Of a stretch of 64,000 nt of DNA, positions 1 through 8,701 are shown piece after piece. Each line of letters opens with the position of its first letter. The first letter of the stretch is position 1. The stretch lies in the NCBI RefSeq assembly GCF_007858185.1, contig NZ_VFES01000008.1, positions 186,001 through 250,000 on the forward strand. Reading direction: 5' to 3'. This DNA comes from Pseudomonas grimontii. Its GTDB lineage: Bacteria; Pseudomonadota; Gammaproteobacteria; Pseudomonadales; Pseudomonadaceae. The notes under the pieces were generated by a model. It was not told where the DNA came from, did no database searches, and worked only from the letters and a program-made list of their open reading frames with translations. Position numbers and translations under genes: made by a program.

Positions 1-2139
1 GCCCGTCTGCTGCAAGGCTCCGGCCTGCAGCTGCAACCCATGGGTGAGCAGGCCTATATGCTGGTACCGGCGCCGGATGGCAGCAGCCTGGAACTGGCGC
101 CGACGTCGATTCTCGGTACCACCGGCCTGTACGACGGCGACACCTACGCCGGTGGCCAGGTGGCGCGGCGTGGCTCGCAAGGCTTGCTGGGCACGCGGGA
201 TTTCATGGAAACGCCGTTCAGCATGACCACCTACACCCAGGACGCGGTAAAAAACCAGCAGGCGCGCACCCTCGGCGACCTGATCGCCAGCGACCCGTCG
301 GTACGCGCCACCAACCCGGCCGGTGGGCGTTATGAGCAGTTCACCATTCGCGGTTTCAGCCTGTTCAACAGTGATGTGTCTTACAACGGCCTGTACGGCG
401 TGCTGCCGACCTACACCATCGACATGGAAATGGCCGACCGCGTCGACATTTTCAAAGGCCCCACCCAGTTGATCAACGGCATCTCGCCGCGCGGCAGCGT
501 GGGCGGCGGGATCAACGTGGTGCCCAAGCGCGCCACGGACAAGGACATCACCTCGTTCACCGGCACCTGGGCCTCCGACAGCCAGGCCGGCGGCGCGGTG
601 GATGTGGGCCGGCGCTTCGGTGAGGACAACAAGTTCGGCCTGCGCTTCAACGGCGTGAAGCAGTCCGGCGATACCGAATGGGACCACCAGAGCGTCGACC
701 GTGAGATGGCCGTGCTGGGCCTGGATTTTCGTGGCGAGCGCCTGCGTCTTTCCACCGACATCGGCCGCACCGAGCGCGACACCGATGCCCCGCAGGAGCG
801 TGTGCAAGTAGCGGCCGCGGCGCCGGTGCCCAGCGCCAACGATGTGCGCCGCAACTACGCGCAGTCCTGGAGCAAGGCCCGCACCAAGGACACCTTCGGT
901 ACGGTGAATGCCGAATATGACCTCAGCGATTCGGTGATGCTCTACGGCGGTGTGGGCGCGCGTAAAAGTAACCACGAGTTCCTGCGCCATGCAGTGTCGG
1001 TCAGCAACGCAGCCGGCGCGTTTACCGTCTCGCCTCGGGATTTCACCCGCGATGAAAACGTCCGCACTGCCACGGCCGGCGTGCGTAACTGGTTCCACAC
1101 CGGGCCGGTGAGCCATGAGGTCAACCTGGCCGCCAGCTACTTCTATATGGACTTCACCAACGGCGGTGCGCGTTATGCCAACGCATCGAGCAATCTCTAC
1201 AACCCCGTGCAAACCCCGACGCCGTCTGTGGCCACGCGCCAGGACGCGAAGGTGTACACCGAGAACACATTCAGTGGCGTGGCCTTGTCCGACACCCTGG
1301 GCTTCTTCGATGACCGCCTGTTGCTCACCCTCGGCGCGCGTTGGCAGCGTGTGATCGTGGACGACTGGAGCAATGGCATCAAAGGCAAGACCAACTACGA
1401 CGAAGAAAAGATCTCGCCTTCGGGTGGTCTGCTGTTCAAAGCCACCGACAAGCTGTCGCTGTACGCCAACTACATGGAAGGTATGAGCCAGGGCAAGATC
1501 GCACCGTCCACGTCGAGAAACGAAGACCAGATCTTCCCGCCGTTTATCAGCCGCCAGGTGGAAGTGGGCGCCAAGTACGACGCCGGCGCCTTCGCCGTGA
1601 CCGCCGCCGTGTTCCGCATCAAGCAACCGGCCTACGAGACCAACTCCACCTCGCTGCTGTTCGGTCCCAATGGCAAGCGCCAGAACACCGGTGCGGAGCT
1701 GAGCGTGTTCGGCGAACCCCTCAAGGGTGTGCGCTTGCTCGGCGGCGTGATGTACATCGACAGCAAATTGAAGGACACCACCAATGGCGCCTGGGACGGC
1801 AACCGCGCGCCGGCCACGCCCAAGTACAACGTCAACCTCGGCGCCGAGTGGGACGTTCCGACCCTCGAAGGCCTGACCCTGACCAGCCGGGGCATCCACT
1901 CCAGCTCCCAATACCTGGACCAGTCCAACGTCAAGGAAATCGACGCCTGGAACCGTATCGACGTCGGCGCCCGCTATGCGTTCAAGGTGGATGACAAGCA
2001 CATCACCCTGCGGGCGAATGTGGAGAACGTCGCCGACAAGCGCTACTGGAGTTCGGCCGGTGCGTCGGATGACAGCGAGCCGGGGCTGACCCTGTCGACC
2101 CCGCGCACCTACCTGCTGTCTGCCACCGTCGACTTCTAG
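1..2139 (+). CDS. TonB-dependent siderophore receptor (5' end outside window)
   Basis: Outer-membrane receptor for a ferric siderophore, energised by TonB. The frame is open from base 1, so the gene starts upstream; what remains is about 712 residues. The first residues (LLQGSGLQL...) look like the end of an STN/secretin-type signalling domain, which would make this a transducing receptor. The plug follows, with QARTLGDLIASDPSV, FTIRGF and a SPRGSVGGGINVVPKRA segment typical of FpvA/FhuE-type receptors, then a long beta-barrel ending in aromatic F (VDF). It is followed by a REPIN and then a siderophore ABC importer on the same strand, which supports the iron role. The ligand cannot be deduced. 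Missing upstream sequence may hold a sigma/anti-sigma pair, which STN receptors often have. Confidence 0.9.
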   Translation, partial: ARLLQGSGLQLQPMGEQAYMLVPAPDGSSLELAPTSILGTTGLYDGDTYAGGQVARRGSQGLLGTRDFMETPFSMTTYTQDAVKNQQARTLGDLIASDPSVRATNPAGGRYEQFTIRGFSLFNSDVSYNGLYGVLPTYTIDMEMADRVDIFKGPTQLINGISPRGSVGGGINVVPKRATDKDITSFTGTWASDSQAGGAVDVGRRFGEDNKFGLRFNGVKQSGDTEWDHQSVDREMAVLGLDFRGERLRLSTDIGRTERDTDAPQERVQVAAAAPVPSANDVRRNYAQSWSKARTKDTFGTVNAEYDLSDSVMLYGGVGARKSNHEFLRHAVSVSNAAGAFTVSPRDFTRDENVRTATAGVRNWFHTGPVSHEVNLAASYFYMDFTNGGARYANASSNLYNPVQTPTPSVATRQDAKVYTENTFSGVALSDTLGFFDDRLLLTLGARWQRVIVDDWSNGIKGKTNYDEEKISPSGGLLFKATDKLSLYANYMEGMSQGKIAPSTSRNEDQIFPPFISRQVEVGAKYDAGAFAVTAAVFRIKQPAYETNSTSLLFGPNGKRQNTGAELSVFGEPLKGVRLLGGVMYIDSKLKDTTNGAWDGNRAPATPKYNVNLGAEWDVPTLEGLTLTSRGIHSSSQYLDQSNVKEIDAWNRIDVGARYAFKVDDKHITLRANVENVADKRYWSSAGASDDSEPGLTLSTPRTYLLSATVDF

Positions 2140-2154
2140 ACGCGGATTAAAAAA

Positions 2155-2241
2155 GTGGGAGGGGGCTTGCCCCCGATTGCGGCGGTTCAGTTGGAGCATC
2201 CTTGACTGACACACCGCTATCGGGGGCAAGCCCCCTCCCAC
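2155..2241. repeat. REPIN (inverted REP pair)
   Basis: Two inverted copies of gtgggagggggcttgccccc (2155-2175 and 2219-2241) flank a 40-bp spacer. This is the common intergenic palindromic doublet of fluorescent pseudomonads. It lies between the receptor gene and the siderophore ABC operon and may act as a transcription attenuator. Confidence 0.85.
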
Positions 2242-2297
2242 AAATGAGAATGTTTTTTGATCGCGCCGCCCCGATATGGAATAGTACCCGCCGTTTT

Positions 2298-2324
2298 CCC
2301 CAGCCGGTCCAGCTGGGGTGTTTT
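2298..2324 (+). terminator. GC-rich hairpin before the fecB-like gene
   Basis: CCCCAGC (2298-2304) pairs with GCTGGGG (2312-2318) around a 7-nt loop and is followed by TGTTTTAA. It may be a weak intrinsic terminator for the upstream receptor or a leader structure of the ABC operon, as it ends about 20 bp before the start codon. The U tract is short, so termination is uncertain. Confidence 0.35.
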
Positions 2325-2341
2325 AACGCCGAGGTACCTTC

Positions 2342-3262
2342 ATGCAATTGTTGCGCTCCATCCCCACCTTTGCCGCCTGCCTGCTGGCGTTCTCTTCCAG
2401 CCTGTTAAGCGCTGCCCCCATCGACCTCAACGACGGCCAGCACGCGGTGCATCTGCCCGATGCGCCCAAGCGAGTGGTGGTGCTGGAGTTCTCCTTTCTC
2501 GACAGCCTTGCCGCCGTTGACGTGACCCCAGTCGGCGCCGCCGATGATGGCGACGCCAATCGCGTGCTGCCCCGTGTGCGCCAGGCCATCGGCCAATGGA
2601 AATCCGTGGGCCTGCGTTCGCAGCCGAGCATCGAGGAAATCGCGCGGCTCAAGCCGGACCTGATCGTTGCCGACCTCAACCGCCACCAGGCGCTGTACAG
2701 CGACCTGGCGAGTATTGCGCCGACCTTGTTGTTGCCCTCGCGTGGTGAGGATTACGAGGGCAGCCTCAAGTCCGCCGAGCTGATCGGCAAGGCCTTGGGC
2801 AAAAGCCCGCAGATGGAAGTCCGCATCGCGCAAAACCGTGAAAACCTGAGAAACATCGCCCAGCAGATCCCGGCCGGTGCCAGCGTGTTATTCGGTGTCG
2901 CCCGTGAAGACAGCTTCTCCGTGCACGGCCCGGACTCCTACGCCGGCAGCGTGCTGCAAGCCATCGGCCTGAAAGTGCCGTCGGTGCGCGCCAACGCCGC
3001 GCCCACTGAATTCGTCAGCCTGGAACAGCTGCTGGCGCTGGACCCAGGTTGGCTGCTGGTCGGCCATTACCGCCGCCCGAGCATCGTCGACAGCTGGAGC
3101 AAACAGCCGCTGTGGCAAGTGTTGGGCGCGGTGCGTCACCAGCAGGTGGCCGAAGTGGACGGTGACAGCTGGGCGCGCAACCGTGGCGTGTTGGCCTCGG
3201 AGCAGATCGCCGAGGACGCCCTGGCGATCCTCAAGGGCGGCAAAGCCGTACTGAGCCAATAA
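2342..3262 (+). CDS. Iron-siderophore ABC transporter, periplasmic binding protein (FecB-like)
   Basis: Periplasmic binding protein of about 306 residues that delivers a ferric siderophore to the inner-membrane importer. It has a Sec signal peptide (MQLLRSIPTFAACLL...SSLLSAAP) and the class III binding-protein pattern: 'PKRVVVLEFSFLDSLAAVDVTPVG' region at about 38-60, and 'PDLIVADLNRH' near 110. The ATG at 2342 is preceded by a GAGG-like ribosome site. It ends 2 bp before the first permease gene, so genes 2342-6015 form one operon (binding protein, two permeases, ATPase) in the FecBCDE order. Iron specificity is inferred from the family and the adjoining receptor. Confidence 0.88.
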   Translation: MQLLRSIPTFAACLLAFSSSLLSAAPIDLNDGQHAVHLPDAPKRVVVLEFSFLDSLAAVDVTPVGAADDGDANRVLPRVRQAIGQWKSVGLRSQPSIEEIARLKPDLIVADLNRHQALYSDLASIAPTLLLPSRGEDYEGSLKSAELIGKALGKSPQMEVRIAQNRENLRNIAQQIPAGASVLFGVAREDSFSVHGPDSYAGSVLQAIGLKVPSVRANAAPTEFVSLEQLLALDPGWLLVGHYRRPSIVDSWSKQPLWQVLGAVRHQQVAEVDGDSWARNRGVLASEQIAEDALAILKGGKAVLSQ

Positions 3263-3264
3263 GC

Positions 3265-4250
3265 ATGGGCCGTGGTTTGGCCGCAGCCGGCATCGTAGTG
3301 CTGGGCGCCGTGTTGTTCTGGCTGTCGTTGTACAGCTGGTCGCCGTTCACCCTCACCGCCACGGATGCCTGGAATGGCCTGGTGCATCAGGGCAGCGTGG
3401 GCGGCAATATGGCCTATATCGTCGCCCAGTTGCGCGTGCCGCGTGCGGTATGCGCGGCATTGGTGGGCGCCTGCCTGGGCCTGGCCGGGGCGCTGATGCA
3501 AGGCATCACCCGCAACCGTCTGGCATCGCCGTCGCTGTTCGGCGTGACAGCGGGCGCGGCGTTGGGGCTTGCGTTGTTTTCCACGGGGTTGGTCGCACCG
3601 CCGTTTGCCGGCGGTGCCTTGCTGATGACCTGCCTGGGCGGCGCGCTGGCCTGGGTCACGGTGTTCAGCCTCGGCGGTGCCTGGTCGCCGACCACGGCTC
3701 AAGGTCGACTGGTGTTGGCCGGGGTGGCCGTCGCCGCGTTGTGTGCTGCCTTGACCCGGCTCACGGTGATCCTGGTCGAGGCCCAGGCGCAAAGCGTGCT
3801 CAATTGGCTGGCCGGCTCCCTGGCCAACGTCGGTGCGGCGCAGGTGCAATTGCTTTGGCCGTGCACCTTGATCGGCGGCGTGTGGGCGCTGTGGTGCGCG
3901 CCGCGCCTGAACCTGATCAACCTCGGCGAAGACGCCGCGCGCTCGTTGGGCGTGGGCATCGCCAGCCTGCGTTTGCAGGTGTTCGTCGCCAGCCTGTTGC
4001 TGGTGGGGGCGAGCGTCTGCGCGGTCGGGCCGATCGGTTTTGTCGGGTTGATCGCGCCGAATATCCTTCGCCAGTTTCTCGGCAATGACTACCGCTGGCT
4101 GATCCCGCTGAGTGCCGCCTTGGGCGCGGTGATCGTGCTCGGCGCCGACCTGCTCAGCCGCGCCGTGGCGTTCCCGGTGGAAACTCCGGCCGGGGTGGTC
4201 ACTGCATTGATCGGTGCACCGTTCTTCCTCTTTCTCGCCAGGCGCGCCCT

Positions 4251-4254
<4 letters not shown>
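3265..4254 (+). CDS. Iron-siderophore ABC transporter permease (FecC-like)
   Basis: Inner-membrane permease of the FecCD/BtuC family, 329 residues with many hydrophobic helices. Family signatures include RVPRAVCAALVGACLGLAGA near the N-terminus, 'QGITRNRLASPSLFGVTAGA', and 'GPIGFVGLIAPNILR' towards the C-terminus. It starts 2 bp after the binding-protein gene and overlaps the next permease by 4 bp (ATGA), which indicates translational coupling. With the following permease it would form the heterodimeric transmembrane channel. Confidence 0.9.
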
Positions 4255-5219
<965 letters not shown>

Positions 5220-5223
5220 TGAC

Positions 5224-6015
5224 ATGAGTATTCTTCGAGCACGCGAGCTGGATATCGGCTATGGCGCTACCCCCATCGTGCAGGGGCTGTCGTTCACGCC
5301 ACCGGCGGGCAAGGTCACCGCGTTGATCGGCCCCAATGGCTGCGGCAAGTCCACCTTGCTCAAGGCGTTTGCGCGCATCCTCAAGCCCACGCAAGGTGAG
5401 CTGAGCCTGGACGGCCAGGCCTACGCCAGCCTGTCCGCCCGCCAACTGGCCCGGCACATTGCATTCCTGCCCCAAGTGCTGCCGGTGCCCGAAGGCGTCA
5501 GCGTGCGCCAGTTGGTCGCCTACGGCCGCAGCCCGCACAACTCGCTGTGGGGACGCCTGAGCGGCAATGACCAGGCCCAGGTGACCCAAGCCATGCAACG
5601 CCTGGAACTCGACAACCTGGCCGACCGCGCCCTGGCGGACCTGTCCGGCGGCCAGCGCCAACGCGCCTGGCTGGCGATGGTCCTGGCGCAGAACGCCCCT
5701 GTGGTGTTGCTCGACGAACCCACCACCTACCTCGACATCAGCCACCAGGTCGAACTGCTCGACCTGATGGGCGAACTCGCCGCCGAAGGCAAGACCGTGA
5801 TCACCGTGCTCCACGACATCAACCAGGCCTGCCGCTACGCCGACCACCTGGCGGTGATGCACGCCGGCAAGCTGGTGGCCGATGGCGCGCCGGCGCAGGT
5901 GATCAGTGCGCAGTTGATGCGCCAGGTATTTGAGGTGCAGGTGCAGATCATGCGCGAGCCGGTGGCCGGCACCCCCATGTGCCTGGTCGAAAAAAGCACC
6001 CGTACCCAAGCCTGA
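5224..6015 (+). CDS. Iron-siderophore ABC transporter ATPase (FecE-like)
   Basis: Cytoplasmic ATPase, 263 residues, driving siderophore import. Walker A is GPNGCGKST at about 37-45, the ABC signature LSGGQRQRAWLAM is near residue 140, and Walker B (VVLLDEPTTYLDI) and the switch His (TVLHDINQ) follow. The start is the ATG at 5224, 4 bp after the permease stop; an upstream in-frame start at 5173 would overlap the permease and lacks homology to the family. It closes the four-gene operon and is followed by a REP-rich gap. Confidence 0.92.
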   Translation: MSILRARELDIGYGATPIVQGLSFTPPAGKVTALIGPNGCGKSTLLKAFARILKPTQGELSLDGQAYASLSARQLARHIAFLPQVLPVPEGVSVRQLVAYGRSPHNSLWGRLSGNDQAQVTQAMQRLELDNLADRALADLSGGQRQRAWLAMVLAQNAPVVLLDEPTTYLDISHQVELLDLMGELAAEGKTVITVLHDINQACRYADHLAVMHAGKLVADGAPAQVISAQLMRQVFEVQVQIMREPVAGTPMCLVEKSTRTQA

Positions 6016-6029
6016 CGCGGTCAAAAAAT

Positions 6030-6430
6030 GTGGGAGGGGGCTTGCCCTAATGCCGGCCAGTCAAGAGATAGCACGGGCACACAGTAACCTGTGGCGAGCG
6101 GGCTTGCCCCGCGTCGGGCTGCGCAGCAGCCCCAATAAGAGCGCTGCAGTGTGCCAGGCAGGTCCGGGGCTGTGTTTTGGGGCTGCTTTGCAGCCCAACG
6201 CGGGGCAAGCCCGCTCGCCACACTTACAGTGTTCCTCCTTAACTGATCGGCATTAGGGCTTGCCCCCGATGGCCATGGGTATCTACACAACGTTGTAGCC
6301 AAATCACTGTCGGATTACAGGCACACCGAGCCTGGGCGAGGTGCCGAGTGGTGGGGCAAGGCCCTAATGAGATGGTCGGCCCAGAGGCCGCCATCGGGGG
6401 CAAGTCGAATCGTCGCACTGCCCCTCCCAC
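6030..6430. repeat. REP/REPIN cluster in the 424-bp gap after the fecE-like gene
   Basis: This gap holds nested palindromic repeats and no gene. A gtgggagggggcttgccc arm at 6030-6047 is followed by an inverted pair of the second REP type (gtggcgagcgggcttgcccc at about 6089-6113 and its complement at 6190-6222). Next come a GGGTATCTACACAA motif (6277-6290), a fragment of the long repeat also found near 26.5 and 47.5-48.1 kb (6320-6364), and a closing REP arm at 6391-6430 interrupted by a 16-nt insert (6405-6420). Confidence 0.8.
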
Positions 6431-6439
6431 ATTAGGATC

Positions 6440-7372
6440 TCAGTTGGCTTCAGATTTCCACGCAGCCTTCTTGACCTCAATGGCCTTGGGCAACAACCGG
6501 TTCTGGAAAAACAGATCCGCCGTCGCCTGCTGCGCCTGGATGATCCCCTCATCAATCGGCAAAATCGGCGAAGGCGGGCGGTTGTCCATGTAGCGCGCAA
6601 CCACGTCGGCGGGCAGGCCCATGAAGTCGGTCAGTACGTTCAGGCTGTCTTCGCGTTGGCTGCGGGTAAGAGCTTCGGCGGCGGTGAGTTCGTCGAGCAG
6701 AGCATGGATAAACGCACCATTGTCCCGCGCATACTCGCGCCGGGCGGTGTACACCGGTCCCGACAGGCCCAAGCCTTCGCCATTGGCCAGCACATGGCTG
6801 GGGCTCTGGCTCAAGGCGAGTGACGAGTAGGGTTCCCAAATCGCCCAGGCATCGACGCTGCCTTGTTCGAACGCGGCTCGCGCATCGGCCGGAGGCAGGT
6901 ACACCGGTTGGATGTCCTTGTAGCTCAGGCCGGCGTTGTTCAGTGCGCGCAGGATCAGGTTGTGGGAGCTGGAACCCTTCTGGAACGCCACTTTCTTGCC
7001 CTTGAGGTCCGCGACCGAATGCAGCGGGCTGTCGTTGCGCACCAGGATAGTCTCGGCGCTCGGCTTGGGCGGTTCGGCGCCGATGTACACCAGGTCAGCC
7101 CCGGCGGCTTGGGCGAACAGCGGCGGGATGTCGCCGGTGGAACCCACATCCAGTGCCCCCACGTTCAGCGCTTCAAGCATCTGCGGGCCGGCGGGGAATT
7201 CGATCCATTTCACATCCGTCTTCGGGAAGCGCTTTTCCAGCAGGTCATGTTGCTTGGCAAGCACCAGGGCGATGGAGCCTTTCTGGTAGCCGATGCGCAG
7301 GGTGGCGGGGTCGGCGGCCAGCGCGGTTTGCGTCACGGCCAGCAGGGCCAGGATCAGTGCGGGAAACTTCAT
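6440..7372 (-). CDS. Aliphatic-sulfonate-type ABC transporter binding protein (SsuA-like)
   Basis: Exported binding protein of 310 residues in the SsuA/TauA family. It has a clear signal peptide (MKFPALILALLAVTQTALAA), then LRIGYQKGS and 'FPAGPQMLEALNVGALDVGSTGD', the family's ligand-cleft pattern. The start overlaps the upstream monooxygenase stop by 4 bp, so the two are co-translated. No matching permease or ATPase lies nearby, so it must rely on a transporter encoded elsewhere. The substrate is inferred to be a sulfonate or sulfate ester. Confidence 0.85.
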   Translation of the reverse strand: MKFPALILALLAVTQTALAADPATLRIGYQKGSIALVLAKQHDLLEKRFPKTDVKWIEFPAGPQMLEALNVGALDVGSTGDIPPLFAQAAGADLVYIGAEPPKPSAETILVRNDSPLHSVADLKGKKVAFQKGSSSHNLILRALNNAGLSYKDIQPVYLPPADARAAFEQGSVDAWAIWEPYSSLALSQSPSHVLANGEGLGLSGPVYTARREYARDNGAFIHALLDELTAAEALTRSQREDSLNVLTDFMGLPADVVARYMDNRPPSPILPIDEGIIQAQQATADLFFQNRLLPKAIEVKKAAWKSEAN

Positions 7373-8700
7373 GCTTTACCCTCTGTAAAACGATTGACCG
7401 GGCGCAGCAGACCGAGGTTTTCACGCAAGGTGGAACCGCTGTATTCAGTGCGAAACAGGCCGCGCCGCTGCAGCTCGGGCACCACCCATTGCGCGAAGTC
7501 TTCCAACCCACCCGGCAAGTGCGGCACGAGGATATTGAAACCATCGGCCGCGCCGTTTTCGAACCAGTTCTGCAGCTCATCGGCAATCTGCGCGGGCGTG
7601 CCGATCAGGCTGTAATGCCCACGGCCACCGGCAATTCGCCGACCCAATTGCGCGAGGGTCAGTTGCTCACGGTTGGCCAAGTCACTCAGCAGTTGCTGAC
7701 GACTGCGTTGCCCGCTGTCGGTCAACGGCAGCTCCGGCAACGGCCCGTCCAGCGGGTAGCCGGACAGGTCGAAATTGCCCAGCATGCGCCCCAGCAACGC
7801 GACACCGACCTGCGGTTCGACCAGCGCCTGGAACGCCTCGAATTTGGCCTGGGCCTCGGCCTCGGTTGCCCCGACCACCACAAACACGCCGGGCATGATT
7901 TTCAGCGAATCCGGCTCGCGCCCGTACTGGCTCAAGCGTCCCTTGAGGTCGGCATAAAACGCCTGGGCAGTGGCCAACGAGGTCTGTGCGGTGAACACCA
8001 CCTCGGCGGTCTGCGCCGCCAGCACACGGCCAGCTTCGGACGAACCGGCCTGCACGATCACCGGTTGGCCCTGGGGCGAGCGCGCCACATTCAGCGGGCC
8101 CTTGACCCGGAAGTGTTCGCCCACATGGTCCAGCAGATGCAGCTTCGCCGGGTCGTAATAGTTGCCGCTGGCCTTGTCGCGCACAAAGGCATCGTCTTCC
8201 CAGCTGTCCCACAGCCCGGTCACCACCTGATGAAACTCCTTGGCGCGGCTGTAGCGTTCGCCATGGCCGAGGTGTTCGTCGCGGCCAAAATTCTGCGCTT
8301 CGGCGGCGTTGTCCGAGGTCACCAGGTTCCAGCCCGCGCGCCCGCCGGACAGGTGATCCAGCGAGGCGAACTTGCGCGCCACATGGTAGGGCTCGTTGTA
8401 GCTGGTGGTCGCGGTGGCGATCAGGCCGATATGCTCGGTCACCGCACTCAGCGCCGAGAGCAGGGTGAGCGGTTCGAAATGGTCCGAGCGCGCCATATGG
8501 CTGGCAATCTCGCCGGTGGCGGCGGCGATGCTGTCCGCCACGAACAGCGCATCGAACTTCGCCGCTTCGGCCACCCGCGCCAGGTGTTTGTACTGGGCGA
8601 AGTCCAGCCCGGCATTCGCCGGTACGTCCGGGTGGCGCCAGGCGGCGACATGGTGCCCGGTGGCCATGAGAAAGGCGCCGAGTTTCAGTTGACGGCTCAT
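7369..8700 (-). CDS. NtaA/SnaA/DszA-family FMN-dependent monooxygenase
   Basis: Predicted reduced-flavin-dependent monooxygenase of the bacterial luciferase superfamily, 443 residues. NtaA/SnaA/DszA hallmarks include 'KFDALFVADS', 'HFEPLTLLSALSAVTEHIGL', 'SGGRAGWNLVTS', 'NFGRDEHLGHGERY' and 'GQPVIVQAGSSEAGR'. Such enzymes oxidise C-S or C-N bonds in organosulfur compounds or amines. The start at 8700 (MSRQLKLGAF) matches the family N-terminus and lies 1 bp downstream of the receptor stop. The setting between a TonB receptor and a sulfonate-type binding protein suggests sulfur scavenging. No flavin reductase gene is adjacent. A paralogue lies at 34671-36005. Confidence 0.88.
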   Translation of the reverse strand: MSRQLKLGAFLMATGHHVAAWRHPDVPANAGLDFAQYKHLARVAEAAKFDALFVADSIAAATGEIASHMARSDHFEPLTLLSALSAVTEHIGLIATATTSYNEPYHVARKFASLDHLSGGRAGWNLVTSDNAAEAQNFGRDEHLGHGERYSRAKEFHQVVTGLWDSWEDDAFVRDKASGNYYDPAKLHLLDHVGEHFRVKGPLNVARSPQGQPVIVQAGSSEAGRVLAAQTAEVVFTAQTSLATAQAFYADLKGRLSQYGREPDSLKIMPGVFVVVGATEAEAQAKFEAFQALVEPQVGVALLGRMLGNFDLSGYPLDGPLPELPLTDSGQRSRQQLLSDLANREQLTLAQLGRRIAGGRGHYSLIGTPAQIADELQNWFENGAADGFNILVPHLPGGLEDFAQWVVPELQRRGLFRTEYSGSTLRENLGLLRPVNRFTEGKA

Positions 8701-8701
8701 G

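Noticed and set aside
2240..2262. Possible Fur box (aaatgagaatgtttttt) upstream of the siderophore ABC operon
   Set aside because: Only about half of a 19-bp Fur consensus is recognisable and there is no second half; iron control is likely, but the site is not supported.
6030..6430. REP clusters as a CRISPR array
   Set aside because: Repeats are inverted, unevenly spaced and belong to REP families; no regular repeat-spacer pattern and no cas genes.
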